From Rhodococcus_G sp042879035 (lineage in GTDB: Bacteria; Actinomycetota; Actinomycetes; Mycobacteriales; Mycobacteriaceae): a stretch of 64,000 nt of DNA. The notes under the pieces were generated by a model that made no database searches, was not told where the DNA came from, and saw only the letters and a program-made list of their open reading frames with translations. The stretch lies in contig NZ_JBIAOU010000001.1 in the NCBI RefSeq assembly GCF_042879035.1, forward strand, positions 434,001-498,000. The letters are read 5' to 3'. Both the position numbers and the translations under genes were made by a program. Below are positions 10,907-19,055 of the stretch, one piece after another. Numbering within the stretch: the first letter of the stretch is position 1; every line of letters begins with the position of its first letter.

Positions 10907-12013
10907 TCAGAACAGCGTCAGCGGCGCGGCCCCGACGAGTTCCCGCGCGGGCGCAGGTGGCTCCTGCAGCCGGTGCCCGGCTCCTCCCCCGATCTGACGG
11001 ACGGCACCGCCGCCGAGCTGACGGACGGCACCGCCGCCGGGCTCACGGACGGCACCGCCGCCGAGCCCGTGTTCGGCCACGAGCGGTTCCACGCGTCCCC
11101 GCAGCCACGACTTGTACTCGGGGGTGACGTAGGCGCCCCGGCCGTAGAGCTGGCGGTAGCGGCGGATGAGGGCCGGGTGGTGTTCGGCGAGCCAGTTCAG
11201 GAACCAGCCCCGGGTGCTGCCACGCAGATGCATCGGGAACACGGTCACACCGGTCGCCCCGGCGGCGGCGATCTCCCCGAGCAGGCCGTCGAGGTGGGCG
11301 ACCCCGTCGGTGAGGTACGGGATCACCGGAGCGACCATGACGGTGCAGTCGAATCCGGCGTCGGTGATCGCGCGGATCAGCTCGAGCCGGGCGCGCGGCG
11401 ACGGCGTCCCGGGTTCGATCGCCTTCTGCAGCTCGGGATCTCCGATCGCCAGGGACACCGCGATCGACACCGGCACCTGCCGCGACGCCAACGACAGGAG
11501 CGGAAGGTCGCGACGCAACAGTGTGCCCTTGGTGAGGATCGAGAACGGCGTTCCGGATTCGGTGAGAGCCCCGATGATTCCCGGCATCAGCCGGTACCGT
11601 CCCTCGGCCCGCTGGTACGGGTCGGTGCTGGTGCCGAGCGCGACCGGATCGCGCTTCCACGACCGCCGGGACAGTTCGCGGCGCAGCACCGCGACCACGT
11701 TCGTCTTCACCACGACCTGACTGTCGAAGTCGGCGCCCGCATCGAGGTCGAGGTACTCGTGGGTCGGCCGGGCGAAGCAGTACCGGCACGCGTGGGTGCA
11801 ACCGCGAAAAGCGTTGACCGTGAAGCGGAACGGCAGAGTGGACTCCTCGGGGAGCTTGTTCAGCGCGGATTTGCACAGCACCTCGTGGAAGGTGACGCCC
11901 TCGAACTCCGGCGTCTGTACGCTGCGAACCAGCCCCGCCCGGGCCAGACCGGGGAGGGCGCCGTCGTCGATCTCCGCCTGCACGGCGTCGAGTGTCTGCC
12001 CCTGCCAACGCAT
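10907..12013 (-). CDS. Radical SAM protein, Rv2578c family, with C-terminal Gly-rich repeats
   Basis: A 368-residue radical S-adenosylmethionine enzyme related to the SplB-like group. The cluster-binding loop is CTHACRYCFAR, a CxxxCxxC motif, followed by DFDSQVVVKTN and GTSTDPYQRAE as in this family. Substrate is unknown. The M. tuberculosis homologue Rv2578c belongs to the LexA regulon, and here a LexA box lies eight bases upstream of the ATG, so DNA-damage control is likely. The last third carries three near-identical copies of GGGAVRQL before the tail GHRLQEPPAP; these are not expected in the enzyme core. Start at ATG 12013 has no clear Shine-Dalgarno site. Confidence 0.85.
   Translation of the reverse strand: MRWQGQTLDAVQAEIDDGALPGLARAGLVRSVQTPEFEGVTFHEVLCKSALNKLPEESTLPFRFTVNAFRGCTHACRYCFARPTHEYLDLDAGADFDSQVVVKTNVVAVLRRELSRRSWKRDPVALGTSTDPYQRAEGRYRLMPGIIGALTESGTPFSILTKGTLLRRDLPLLSLASRQVPVSIAVSLAIGDPELQKAIEPGTPSPRARLELIRAITDAGFDCTVMVAPVIPYLTDGVAHLDGLLGEIAAAGATGVTVFPMHLRGSTRGWFLNWLAEHHPALIRRYRQLYGRGAYVTPEYKSWLRGRVEPLVAEHGLGGGAVREPGGGAVRQLGGGAVRQIGGGAGHRLQEPPAPARELVGAAPLTLF
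10994..11065. repeat. Three 24-bp tandem repeats inside the radical SAM gene
   Basis: Three consecutive 24-base units at 10994-11017, 11018-11041 and 11042-11065 differ from each other at only a few bases. Being a multiple of three they add eight-residue blocks (GGGAVRQL-like) to the C-terminal tail without breaking the frame. Confidence 0.85.
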
Positions 12014-12021
12014 GCAGATAG

Positions 12022-12037
12022 TCGAACATGTGTTCTA
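12022..12037 (-). promoter_or_regulatory. LexA (SOS) box upstream of the radical SAM gene
   Basis: Read on the minus strand this is TAGAACACATGTTCGA, one mismatch from the mycobacterial LexA consensus TCGAAC-N4-GTTCGA. It lies eight bases before the ATG of the radical SAM gene, where bound LexA would block transcription or initiation. The homologue Rv2578c is a known SOS gene. Confidence 0.8.
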
Positions 12038-12100
12038 GGTCAAGTCAAGCCCGACCGGAAATCGCGCGGCCACCCGCTCGCCCGCTGCACAATGTGATCC

Positions 12101-13717
12101 ATGACCTCGGCCGTGGATCCTCGCGTCCCGCACACCAGCACCGACGTCCTGATCGCCGGCGCCGGACCCGTCGGACTCGCCCTGGCAGTGCAGCTGCGGC
12201 GATCCGGCATCGACACCCTCGTCGTCGACCGCCGCGCCGAGCGTGCCCCGTTCGCGAAGGCCGTCGGCGTCTCACCCCGCACGCTCGAGGTCTTCGACTC
12301 GATGGGCATCGTCCGGGACGCCCTCGACGCGTCGATCACGATGCGGGGCCAGATCGCCCGCGTCGGCGACGCTCCGCCGCAGACGTTCGAGATGACACTG
12401 CCGGACTCGATCCCCTACCGGGCGATCGCACTTCCGCAGTACGAGACCGAGCGGATCCTCGCCGACGCGTTGACCGCGCACGGCGGCCGCGTCCTGCGCG
12501 AGGTCGAGCTGACCGGATTCGACCAACACGACGACACGGTCACCTCGACCCTGCACGGACCCCGTGGCCGATCGACGGTGTCGTCCCGCTATCTCGTCGG
12601 CTGCGACGGCGCACATTCGGTGGTACGCAAGACGATCGGCTCCCACTTCGAGGGCGACGCGTTCCCGGAGGAGTACATGCTCGCCGACGTCGAGGTCGAC
12701 TGGGACCAGCCGGCCGGGTTCGCTGTGCGGACAACACATCTCGCCGACGGCACGATCGACGACCTGATGGTGGCGATACCGCTGCCCGGTCCGACGCGCC
12801 CCGGCCACCAGCGGTACCGCATCTCGATGCTCGTCCCGCCGGAGTTGCGCACCGACGCGACGGCGGGCGAGGTCGCGCACGGACTCGAGGGCGGTCGCGC
12901 CCCCGAACTGCACCACGTCCAGGCGGTCCTCGACCGGTTGGCTCCCGAACCTACGACGGCGTCGAACCTGCGCTGGTCGTCCGTGTTCCGGATCAGTCAC
13001 CGGCTGGCGAGCCGCTACTCGCGCGACCGGGTGTTCCTCGCCGGCGACGCCGCGCACATCCACCCGCCGACGGGTGCGCAGGGCATGAACACCGGCATCC
13101 AGGACGCCTGCAACCTCGCCTGGAAGTTGGCGCTCGCCGTGCGGGGCCGCGCCGCGGACGGACTGCTCGAGACGTACCACCTGGAGCGGCACCCGGTCGG
13201 CGAGGAGGTGGTGGGCCGGACCGTCCGCAACGCCAGGGAGGGCATCGGTGCGGGCGAATCCGATCCGGCGGTGGTGATGTTGCGCGAGGCCCAGATGCTC
13301 GTCGCATACCCGGACAGTCCCCTGACCGCCGGAACCGGGCAGCGGGCTCCCGATGCCCGCGGCCTGGTGCAGGACTGCTCGACCGTGCCGCTGCGGGTGC
13401 ACGACCTGCTGCGCCACACCGGGCACACGCTGCTGCTGTGGGCGTCGACGGCCGACGAGGTCGACACCCAGACCGCCCTGGCCGCTCGGGTCGCCGACCG
13501 GTACGGGGACCTGGTGCGGTGTTACGTCGTCACCGCCGGTGACGACGTAGACGCCTCCGGCGTCGTGTTCCGGGACGCCTCGGACGAATTCGCTGCCGCC
13601 TACTCCCCCGGTACCCGCTCCGGACACCTGGTCCGCCCGGACGGGTACCTCGGCTGCACACAGGAGTCGATCACGTTCGACGATCTCGCCGAGCACCTCT
13701 CCCGGACGTTCGCCTGA
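12101..13717 (+). CDS. FAD-dependent aromatic monooxygenase (PheA/TfdB, RdmE-like)
   Basis: A 538-residue class A flavoprotein hydroxylase, NAD(P)H-dependent and probably acting on a phenolic or polyketide-like ring. The FAD Rossmann motif is LIAGAGPVGLALAVQLRRSG at about 17-36. The DG motif is YLVGCDGAHSVVRKTIG, and the second FAD motif GDAAHIHPPTGAQGMNTGIQD lies near 324-345. The C-terminal 150 residues form the thioredoxin-like dimerisation domain usual in this subgroup. Substrate is not evident; no ring-cleavage gene is adjacent, and it is convergent with a TetR gene seven bases away. The ATG at 12101 follows an untranslated stretch of 63 bases after the LexA box of the divergent gene. 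Confidence 0.85.
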   Translation: MTSAVDPRVPHTSTDVLIAGAGPVGLALAVQLRRSGIDTLVVDRRAERAPFAKAVGVSPRTLEVFDSMGIVRDALDASITMRGQIARVGDAPPQTFEMTLPDSIPYRAIALPQYETERILADALTAHGGRVLREVELTGFDQHDDTVTSTLHGPRGRSTVSSRYLVGCDGAHSVVRKTIGSHFEGDAFPEEYMLADVEVDWDQPAGFAVRTTHLADGTIDDLMVAIPLPGPTRPGHQRYRISMLVPPELRTDATAGEVAHGLEGGRAPELHHVQAVLDRLAPEPTTASNLRWSSVFRISHRLASRYSRDRVFLAGDAAHIHPPTGAQGMNTGIQDACNLAWKLALAVRGRAADGLLETYHLERHPVGEEVVGRTVRNAREGIGAGESDPAVVMLREAQMLVAYPDSPLTAGTGQRAPDARGLVQDCSTVPLRVHDLLRHTGHTLLLWASTADEVDTQTALAARVADRYGDLVRCYVVTAGDDVDASGVVFRDASDEFAAAYSPGTRSGHLVRPDGYLGCTQESITFDDLAEHLSRTFA

Positions 13718-13724
13718 CGCCGCG

Positions 13725-14297
13725 TCACACCCGACCGTCGACGATCGACTGCACGACGGCGCCGTAGCGGCGGATCAGCGTCTCGCCATCCACCACGTCG
13801 GGTCCGAGCAGGTCGAGGTGCCGCATGCCGGCGGCGAGGCCCATCAGTTCGGCGGTCACGAGCTGGGAGCGCAGCAGGTCCGGGGACGTGTCACCGATGC
13901 GGTCGGCGATCGCGGCGAGATAGCGGCGGCGCGTGTCGCTGCGCGCCGTCGCGGGATCCGCCGACTCGCGGATCAGGATCGGGACCATCGCCCACGGCTC
14001 GGGCTCGTCACCGTCACGACGTTCGACGATCCGCCGCACGAGTTGCCATCCGACCGGTTCCTCGACGGCGGTCGGCTGTTCGACCACCGCCGCGGTTCCC
14101 GCCTCCTCGAGCACGGCGGCCGCCGGGTCGGCGGCGGCGAACAGCTCGGCCTTGCTTCCTGTCAGCTTCATCACGAGCGCGGGCGAGCATCCCGCGGCGG
14201 CCGCGATGTCCTTGATCGTGGTCGCGGTGTACCCGCGTCGAGCGAACAGGTCGCGGGCGGCCGCCACGACGGTCTCGCGGGTCGAGGGGGTGCTCAC
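13725..14297 (-). CDS. TetR family transcriptional regulator, coupled to MFS gene
   Basis: A 190-residue regulator. The N-terminal HTH reads TRETVVAAARDLFARRGYTATTIKDIAAAAG at about 5-35, followed by the usual SPALVMKLTGSKAELF. The C-terminal domain is ligand-binding and unclassified. The GTG at 14297 overlaps the MFS stop codon by four bases (GTGA), so translation is coupled to the exporter gene upstream and the pair forms one transcript. It most likely represses that transcript through the palindrome at 16312-16360. A longer frame reaching 14525 lies inside the MFS gene and is rejected. Confidence 0.85.
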   Translation of the reverse strand: MSTPSTRETVVAAARDLFARRGYTATTIKDIAAAAGCSPALVMKLTGSKAELFAAADPAAAVLEEAGTAAVVEQPTAVEEPVGWQLVRRIVERRDGDEPEPWAMVPILIRESADPATARSDTRRRYLAAIADRIGDTSPDLLRSQLVTAELMGLAAGMRHLDLLGPDVVDGETLIRRYGAVVQSIVDGRV

Positions 14298-16267
14298 CGG
14301 ACACCCGCAGGCTGCAGTTCCTCGACCAGGTCGAGGTCGATCTCGGCCGGCTTGGCGAGCACCACGATCTGCCGGGTCGCGGTGCGCCGGTCGGAGCCGA
14401 GCACGGTGATCACGTACCGGCCGCCCGGTGGCTGCGCGAACTCGTAGGCGCCGTCGGTTTCCGTGACGGTGGTGGCCACGTATTCGCCGGTCAGCTTCAC
14501 CAGGCTGACGACGGCGCCCGGGCACGGCAGCCCCGCGGCGGTGACGTGGCCACGCAGCCGCAGTCGCTGGCTGAGCACCACCAGGTGTTCGCCCGACGCG
14601 CCGTCGAAGTCCATCACCTGCGACCGGGGCGCCCAGCCGTCAGCGCTGGCGATCACGAGGTACGGACCGGGCGCCGGGAGGACCACGGAGAACTCTCCGG
14701 CGTTGTCGGCGCGACTCCAGTCGACGGGTTCCCCGGTGGTGCGCAGAACGGTGACGACGGCCTGCCGGATGGGTCGTTCCCCGGCGCTCTGCACGGTTCC
14801 GCTGACGACGAGCTCGTCGGGAGCGTGCTCGTCGGCGGCTTCGGTCGGCACGGGCGCCGTCGCGCCGACCGCACTGATCCGACGCGGGAGGAAGGAGGCG
14901 ACCACGACGGCGGCGGCGGCCACGACGGCCGCCAGCCCGAAGATCACCTGGAAGGCGGTCAGGGACGGCGCTTCCCCACCAGCGATGTCGATCGTGATGC
15001 TGGTGAGGATGGCGGAGATGGCCGCGCTGGAGATCGAGGTGCCGACCGATCGCAGCAACGTGTTGAGCCCGTTCGCGGATGCGGTCTCGGTGATGGGGAC
15101 GTTACCCATGATGAGCATCGGCATCGCCGCGTACGCGATCGCGGTGCCGGTGGTGACGAACATCGCGCCGAGCACGATCAGCAGGACGGATCCGGTGAGG
15201 AACACCCGGGTGGTGTAGGCGACGGCGAGGACGGCCGTGCCGATCACCAGCGTGTACTTGGCGCCGATCCGTCCGACCATCCGGCCGGCGATCGGCGCGA
15301 ACACGACCATCATCAGACCGGCGGGCATCATGCACAGTCCCGCCGTCAGTACCGACATACCGTGCCCGTATCCGGTGTCGGTCGAGCCCTCGAGCTGCTG
15401 CGTGGTGGACATCATGTTGGCGTACATCGAGATTCCCACGAACAGCGCACAGATGTTCGTCAGCAGCACCGGCCGGCGCGCCGAGGTGCGCAGGTCGACC
15501 ATCGGCTGGTTGACGCGCAGCTCGTACGGGAACCACAGAACGAAAGCGACCGCGGCGGTGACCAGGCACAACAGGGTCCGCTCGCTGGCCCAACCCCACG
15601 TTCCGCCCTTCGAGATGCCGAGGAGCAGTGCACCGAGTGCGGTGGACAGCAGGACCGCGCCCAGGAAGTCGAAGCGACCGGGAGTGCGGACGGGCGATTC
15701 GGGGACGACGACCCGGACCGCGACGAACAGCGCGATACCGGCCGCCGCCGAGAGCCAGAAGATCGCGTCCCACCCGAACTGCTCGTACATCACGCCCGAG
15801 AGCGGCAGGCCCAGCGCGGATCCGACGCCGAGAGTGGCGCTCATCATCGCGGTCGCGCCCGCGACCTTCGACTTCGGCAGTTCGTCACGCAGGATGCCGA
15901 TGCCGACCGGGACGAGTGCGGAACCCAGTCCCTGCAGGCCCCGCCCGACGAGCACGGTGAGGAACGTTCCGCCGATCGCGGCGAGCAGCGACCCGGCGAC
16001 CATCGCGACCAGCGAGAGCAGCATCATGCGGCGCTTCCCGAACATGTCGGCGAGGCGGGAGACGATCGGGGTCGCGACCGCGGCAGCCAGCAGCGTCACG
16101 GTGACCAGCCAGGAGGCGGTTACGTAGTCGATGCCGAGGATCGACGGGAACTCGTGCAGCAGCGGGATCACCAGGGTCTGCTGCAGCGCGACGACGATGC
16201 CGGACATGCAGAGCACTGTGGTGAGCAGGCCGGTCGACGACCGCACCGTTTTCGTTTGAGTGGACAA
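14294..16267 (-). CDS. MFS exporter (DHA2/EmrB type) with C-terminal carboxypeptidase-regulatory-like domains
   Basis: A 657-residue fusion. The first 460 residues are a drug:H+ antiporter of about 14 helices, with the MFS motif SRLADMFGKRRMM near 69-81 and helix-5-type sequence GVGSALGLPLSGVMYEQFGW. After a short linker come two beta-rich repeats beginning VVSGTVQSAGERPIRQAVVT and LRLRGHVTAAGLPCPGAVVS, each with the ADNAGEF or TDGAYEF turn typical of carboxypeptidase-regulatory-like (transthyretin-like) domains. Such domains are rare on MFS proteins; their role here is unknown. The start is a TTG at 16267 with GGAG eight bases upstream. It shares a 4-base overlap with the downstream TetR gene. 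Substrate unknown, drug or lipid export plausible. Confidence 0.85.
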   Translation of the reverse strand: MSTQTKTVRSSTGLLTTVLCMSGIVVALQQTLVIPLLHEFPSILGIDYVTASWLVTVTLLAAAVATPIVSRLADMFGKRRMMLLSLVAMVAGSLLAAIGGTFLTVLVGRGLQGLGSALVPVGIGILRDELPKSKVAGATAMMSATLGVGSALGLPLSGVMYEQFGWDAIFWLSAAAGIALFVAVRVVVPESPVRTPGRFDFLGAVLLSTALGALLLGISKGGTWGWASERTLLCLVTAAVAFVLWFPYELRVNQPMVDLRTSARRPVLLTNICALFVGISMYANMMSTTQQLEGSTDTGYGHGMSVLTAGLCMMPAGLMMVVFAPIAGRMVGRIGAKYTLVIGTAVLAVAYTTRVFLTGSVLLIVLGAMFVTTGTAIAYAAMPMLIMGNVPITETASANGLNTLLRSVGTSISSAAISAILTSITIDIAGGEAPSLTAFQVIFGLAAVVAAAAVVVASFLPRRISAVGATAPVPTEAADEHAPDELVVSGTVQSAGERPIRQAVVTVLRTTGEPVDWSRADNAGEFSVVLPAPGPYLVIASADGWAPRSQVMDFDGASGEHLVVLSQRLRLRGHVTAAGLPCPGAVVSLVKLTGEYVATTVTETDGAYEFAQPPGGRYVITVLGSDRRTATRQIVVLAKPAEIDLDLVEELQPAGVR

Positions 16268-16311
16268 CGGCTACTCCGAACTGCGCGACCGGGCGCAACG
16301 ACAGGAAACCC

Positions 16312-16360
16312 GGGGGTGAACGAGCATTTACCCCATACAGGTGAACACACGTTCACCCCC
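16312..16360. promoter_or_regulatory. Probable TetR operator upstream of the MFS-tetR operon
   Basis: GGGGGTGAAC at 16312-16321 is matched by its exact inverse GTTCACCCCC at 16351-16360. The right half also forms a tighter palindrome, GGTGAAC-ACAC-GTTCACC, at 16340-16357. It lies 45-93 bases before the TTG start of the MFS gene, the usual place for autoregulated TetR-exporter pairs. The core GAAC-N4-GTTC resembles a LexA box, but the flanking bases do not match the rest of the consensus. Confidence 0.6.
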
Positions 16361-16401
16361 TCGCGCAAATCGGACACGTCGGGGATGACCGCGTCCACAG
16401 G

Positions 16402-18399
16402 TCAGGCCGCCTCCCTGCCCTCCTTCGCGAACTCTCCCGCCGCAGCCCACGCCTCGCGTTCAGCGGCGAACGCGGTCGCCTGCGTCGCCCGGAAGGCGGC
16501 GATCGAATCGGCGTTCCCGGCCAGGAACGCCTCGTGCTCGGCGAGCGAGAAGCTGCCGTCGATGATCTGCACACCGCCCGCTCCGCCGGCGACGGTGTCG
16601 GCACGCAGGTCGAGCAGTTCGTCGGGTTCGACCGGATACCAGGAGATCCGGTCGAAGAACCGGAGCAGCCACGGGGTTCCGTCCTCGAAGGCGGCCGAGT
16701 TCTGCGGGTACCGGTGGTTCCACACCTGCGTGGTCCGGCCGACGAACTGGTAGCCGCCGGGTCCTTCCATGCCGTAGATGCACAGGTAGGCTCCGCCGAT
16801 CCCGACGGCGTTCTCGGGGGTCCACGTCCGCGCGGGGTTGTACTTGGTGGTGACCAGGCGGTGCCGCGGGTCGAGTGGGGTCGCGACGGGGGCACCGAGG
16901 TAGACGTCGCCCAGGCCGAGCACGAGGTACCGGGCGTCGAAGACGGTGTCGAAGACGTCGGCCACCGAATCGAGCCCGTTCATCCGGCGGATGAACTCGA
17001 TGTTCCAGGGGCACCACGGCGCGTCGGACCGGACGCCGTGCATGTACCGCTTGATCGCCTCCCGGGTCGACGGATCGTCCCAGGACAGCGGCATCCGGAC
17101 CTCGCGGCTCGGCACCACCAGCTGCGACGAGTCCGGGATCTGTCCCTCCACCTCGTCGAGCAGACCCATCAGCGTCGGAACCGGCAGCACGTCGGGATCG
17201 ACACGGACCTGCAACGAACGGATGCCGGGGGTCAGATCGAGCAGGCCGGTCGGCCGCTCCTCCTCGAGGCGCTGGTGCAATGCGTGCACGCGGGCCCGAA
17301 GCGCCAGATCGAGGGTCAGGTCTCCGTACTCGACGAGGACGTTGTCGTCACCGGAGCGACGGTAGGTGACCGACGTGGCGCCGTCGCGCCGGGCGATCAC
17401 ACCGTCGTCGCGGTCACCGGAGGTCGACAGCACCGCGGCGAACCCGGCCCGCCTGCGGACTCCGAGTTCCCGGGAGGACGCCGCGTGCGCCGCCTTCACC
17501 GGCACGAATCGGACGCGGTCACCCGGGCTCAGCTGCCCGAGCTTCCACCGCTCGGCGGACACCACGGTGACCGGGCACACGAAACCACCCAGGCTCGGTC
17601 CGTCCGGGCCGAGCAGGATCGGGGTGTCGCCGGTGAAGTCCAGCGCTCCGACGGAGTAGGCGTTGTCGTGGATGTTCGACGGGTGCAGGCCCGCCTCGCC
17701 GCCGTCGGGCCGGGCCCAGTCCGGTTGCGGTCCGACCAGTCGCACGCCGGTGCGGTCCGAGTTGAAGTGCACCTCGTAGTCGGTGGCGTACAGGGTGTCG
17801 ATGTCGCCGCGGGTGAAGAATTCCGGCGCACCGTGCGGCCCCTCGGTGACGGCGATCTCCCACCGGCTCGCGATGACCGGCCGGTGCTCACCCGGCACCG
17901 GTTGCGCCGCGGCGTGGTTCGCGTCGGAACCGAGCGTCAGCACGTCACCGGCCCGCAGCACGCGACCCTCGTGTCCGCCGAATCTCCCGAGCGTGAAGGT
18001 CGCACCGCTGCCCAGGTACTCGGGCACCGCGATGCCGCCCCGGATCAGCAGGTAGATCCGTAGCCCGGAGCCGGAGACGGCACCGATGTCGAGCGCCCCG
18101 CCCGCGGGCACCGTGACCGGCTGCCACATCGGCACCGCAGGACCGTCCACCCGCACCGGCACCGGCGCGCCGGTCACACACACCACCGTGTCCTCGGAGA
18201 ACCGCAGCGCAGGCCCGGCCATCGCGAACTCGAGTCCGGGCGCGCCCTCGGGATTCCCCACCGCGACGTTGCCGAGCCGGAACGACAGGTCGTCCATCGG
18301 CCCCGACGGCGGTACGCCGATCTGCCAGTAGCCGACCCGCCCCGGCCAGTCCTGGACGGTCGCGAGCACACCGGGCCGTTCGACCACCACACTGGTCAT
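16402..18399 (-). CDS. Urea/guanidine carboxylase carboxyltransferase domains (AHS2-AHS1) without biotin modules
   Basis: A 665-residue protein equal to the central part of urea or guanidine carboxylase. Residues 1 to about 320 form the AHS2/KipA-like half (VVVERPGVLATVQDWPGR; GVPPSGPMDDLSFRLGN; SNIHDNAYSVGALDFTGDTP). Residues from about 340 form the AHS1/KipI-like half with the carboxylase signature PLSWDDPSTREAIKRYM and APWCPWNIEFIRRMNGL. It ends after FRATQATAFAAEREAWAAAG, exactly where the biotinyl domain would begin, and it lacks the N-terminal biotin carboxylase domain. A carrier must therefore come from elsewhere, or the protein does something else (PxpB/PxpC of 5-oxoprolinase use the same domains without biotin). 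ATGA overlap with the upstream DUF1989 gene. Confidence 0.85.
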   Translation of the reverse strand: MTSVVVERPGVLATVQDWPGRVGYWQIGVPPSGPMDDLSFRLGNVAVGNPEGAPGLEFAMAGPALRFSEDTVVCVTGAPVPVRVDGPAVPMWQPVTVPAGGALDIGAVSGSGLRIYLLIRGGIAVPEYLGSGATFTLGRFGGHEGRVLRAGDVLTLGSDANHAAAQPVPGEHRPVIASRWEIAVTEGPHGAPEFFTRGDIDTLYATDYEVHFNSDRTGVRLVGPQPDWARPDGGEAGLHPSNIHDNAYSVGALDFTGDTPILLGPDGPSLGGFVCPVTVVSAERWKLGQLSPGDRVRFVPVKAAHAASSRELGVRRRAGFAAVLSTSGDRDDGVIARRDGATSVTYRRSGDDNVLVEYGDLTLDLALRARVHALHQRLEEERPTGLLDLTPGIRSLQVRVDPDVLPVPTLMGLLDEVEGQIPDSSQLVVPSREVRMPLSWDDPSTREAIKRYMHGVRSDAPWCPWNIEFIRRMNGLDSVADVFDTVFDARYLVLGLGDVYLGAPVATPLDPRHRLVTTKYNPARTWTPENAVGIGGAYLCIYGMEGPGGYQFVGRTTQVWNHRYPQNSAAFEDGTPWLLRFFDRISWYPVEPDELLDLRADTVAGGAGGVQIIDGSFSLAEHEAFLAGNADSIAAFRATQATAFAAEREAWAAAGEFAKEGREAA

Positions 18400-19055
18400 C
18401 GTGACTCCTCACGGGTAACGATCATCCGGACCTCGGTGGGGTCGAAACCGTTGCAGGGGTTGTTGATCTGCGGGCAGTTCGACACCAGCACCAGCGCGTC
18501 CACCTCGGCGCGCAGCGCGAGACGCTTCCCGGGCGCGGACAGGCCGTCGACGATGCCGAGGGTGCCGTCCGCGTCGACGGGCACGTTCATGAAGAAGTTG
18601 ATGTTGGACACCAGGTCCCGCTTGCCGAGGCCCCACTTCGCGCCTTCGATCAGGAAGTTCTCGACGCAGGCGTGCTGGTGCTTGGTGTGGTGTCCGTAAC
18701 GCAGGGTGTTGGACTCCTGCGAGCAGGCGCCGCCGACGGTGTCGTGGTTGCCGACCTCGTCGCCGACGATCGTCACCAGCGCACTGCCGTCGCACGCGCG
18801 GAGCACCGAGCCGGTGGTGAGGAACAGTCCCCGCTGCGCGGTGACGGTCACCGCTGCGTCGTACCGGACCCCGGTGTCGGTGGCCGAGTAGATCAGGGTG
18901 TCGACGGCCTGATTGCCGTGCAGGTCGACGATCGTCAGGACGTCGCCGGCCCGCACCACCGCGGACCAGGGGCCACGGGAGCCGACGACCTCGTCGAGGA
19001 CGACGGCGCCGGGTACGAGGGCGAGGGACTCTGCGGAGGCGAGCGCGGTGGTCAT
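18396..19055 (-). CDS. Urea carboxylase-associated protein 2 / carboxyguanidine deiminase-like subunit (DUF1989)
   Basis: A 219-residue DUF1989 protein. Family features are DVLTIVDLHGNQAVDTLIYSA near the start, the metal-ligand stretch HHTKHQHACVENFLIEGAK, NINFFMNVPVDADG, and the C-terminal NCPQINNPCNGFDPTEV. Members paired in this way are CgdA/CgdB, which deaminate carboxyguanidine to allophanate in guanidine assimilation; others were annotated only as urea carboxylase-associated. Start at ATG 19055 overlaps the stop of the preceding DUF1989 gene by four bases and has GAAGGA upstream. The stop overlaps the carboxyltransferase start in the same way, so the three products are made in a coupled fashion. 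Confidence 0.85.
   Translation of the reverse strand: MTTALASAESLALVPGAVVLDEVVGSRGPWSAVVRAGDVLTIVDLHGNQAVDTLIYSATDTGVRYDAAVTVTAQRGLFLTTGSVLRACDGSALVTIVGDEVGNHDTVGGACSQESNTLRYGHHTKHQHACVENFLIEGAKWGLGKRDLVSNINFFMNVPVDADGTLGIVDGLSAPGKRLALRAEVDALVLVSNCPQINNPCNGFDPTEVRMIVTREESR

Noticed and set aside
16340..16357. A LexA box before the MFS gene
   Set aside because: The GAAC-N4-GTTC core is there, but the outer bases do not match and the adjacent TetR gene explains the palindrome better.
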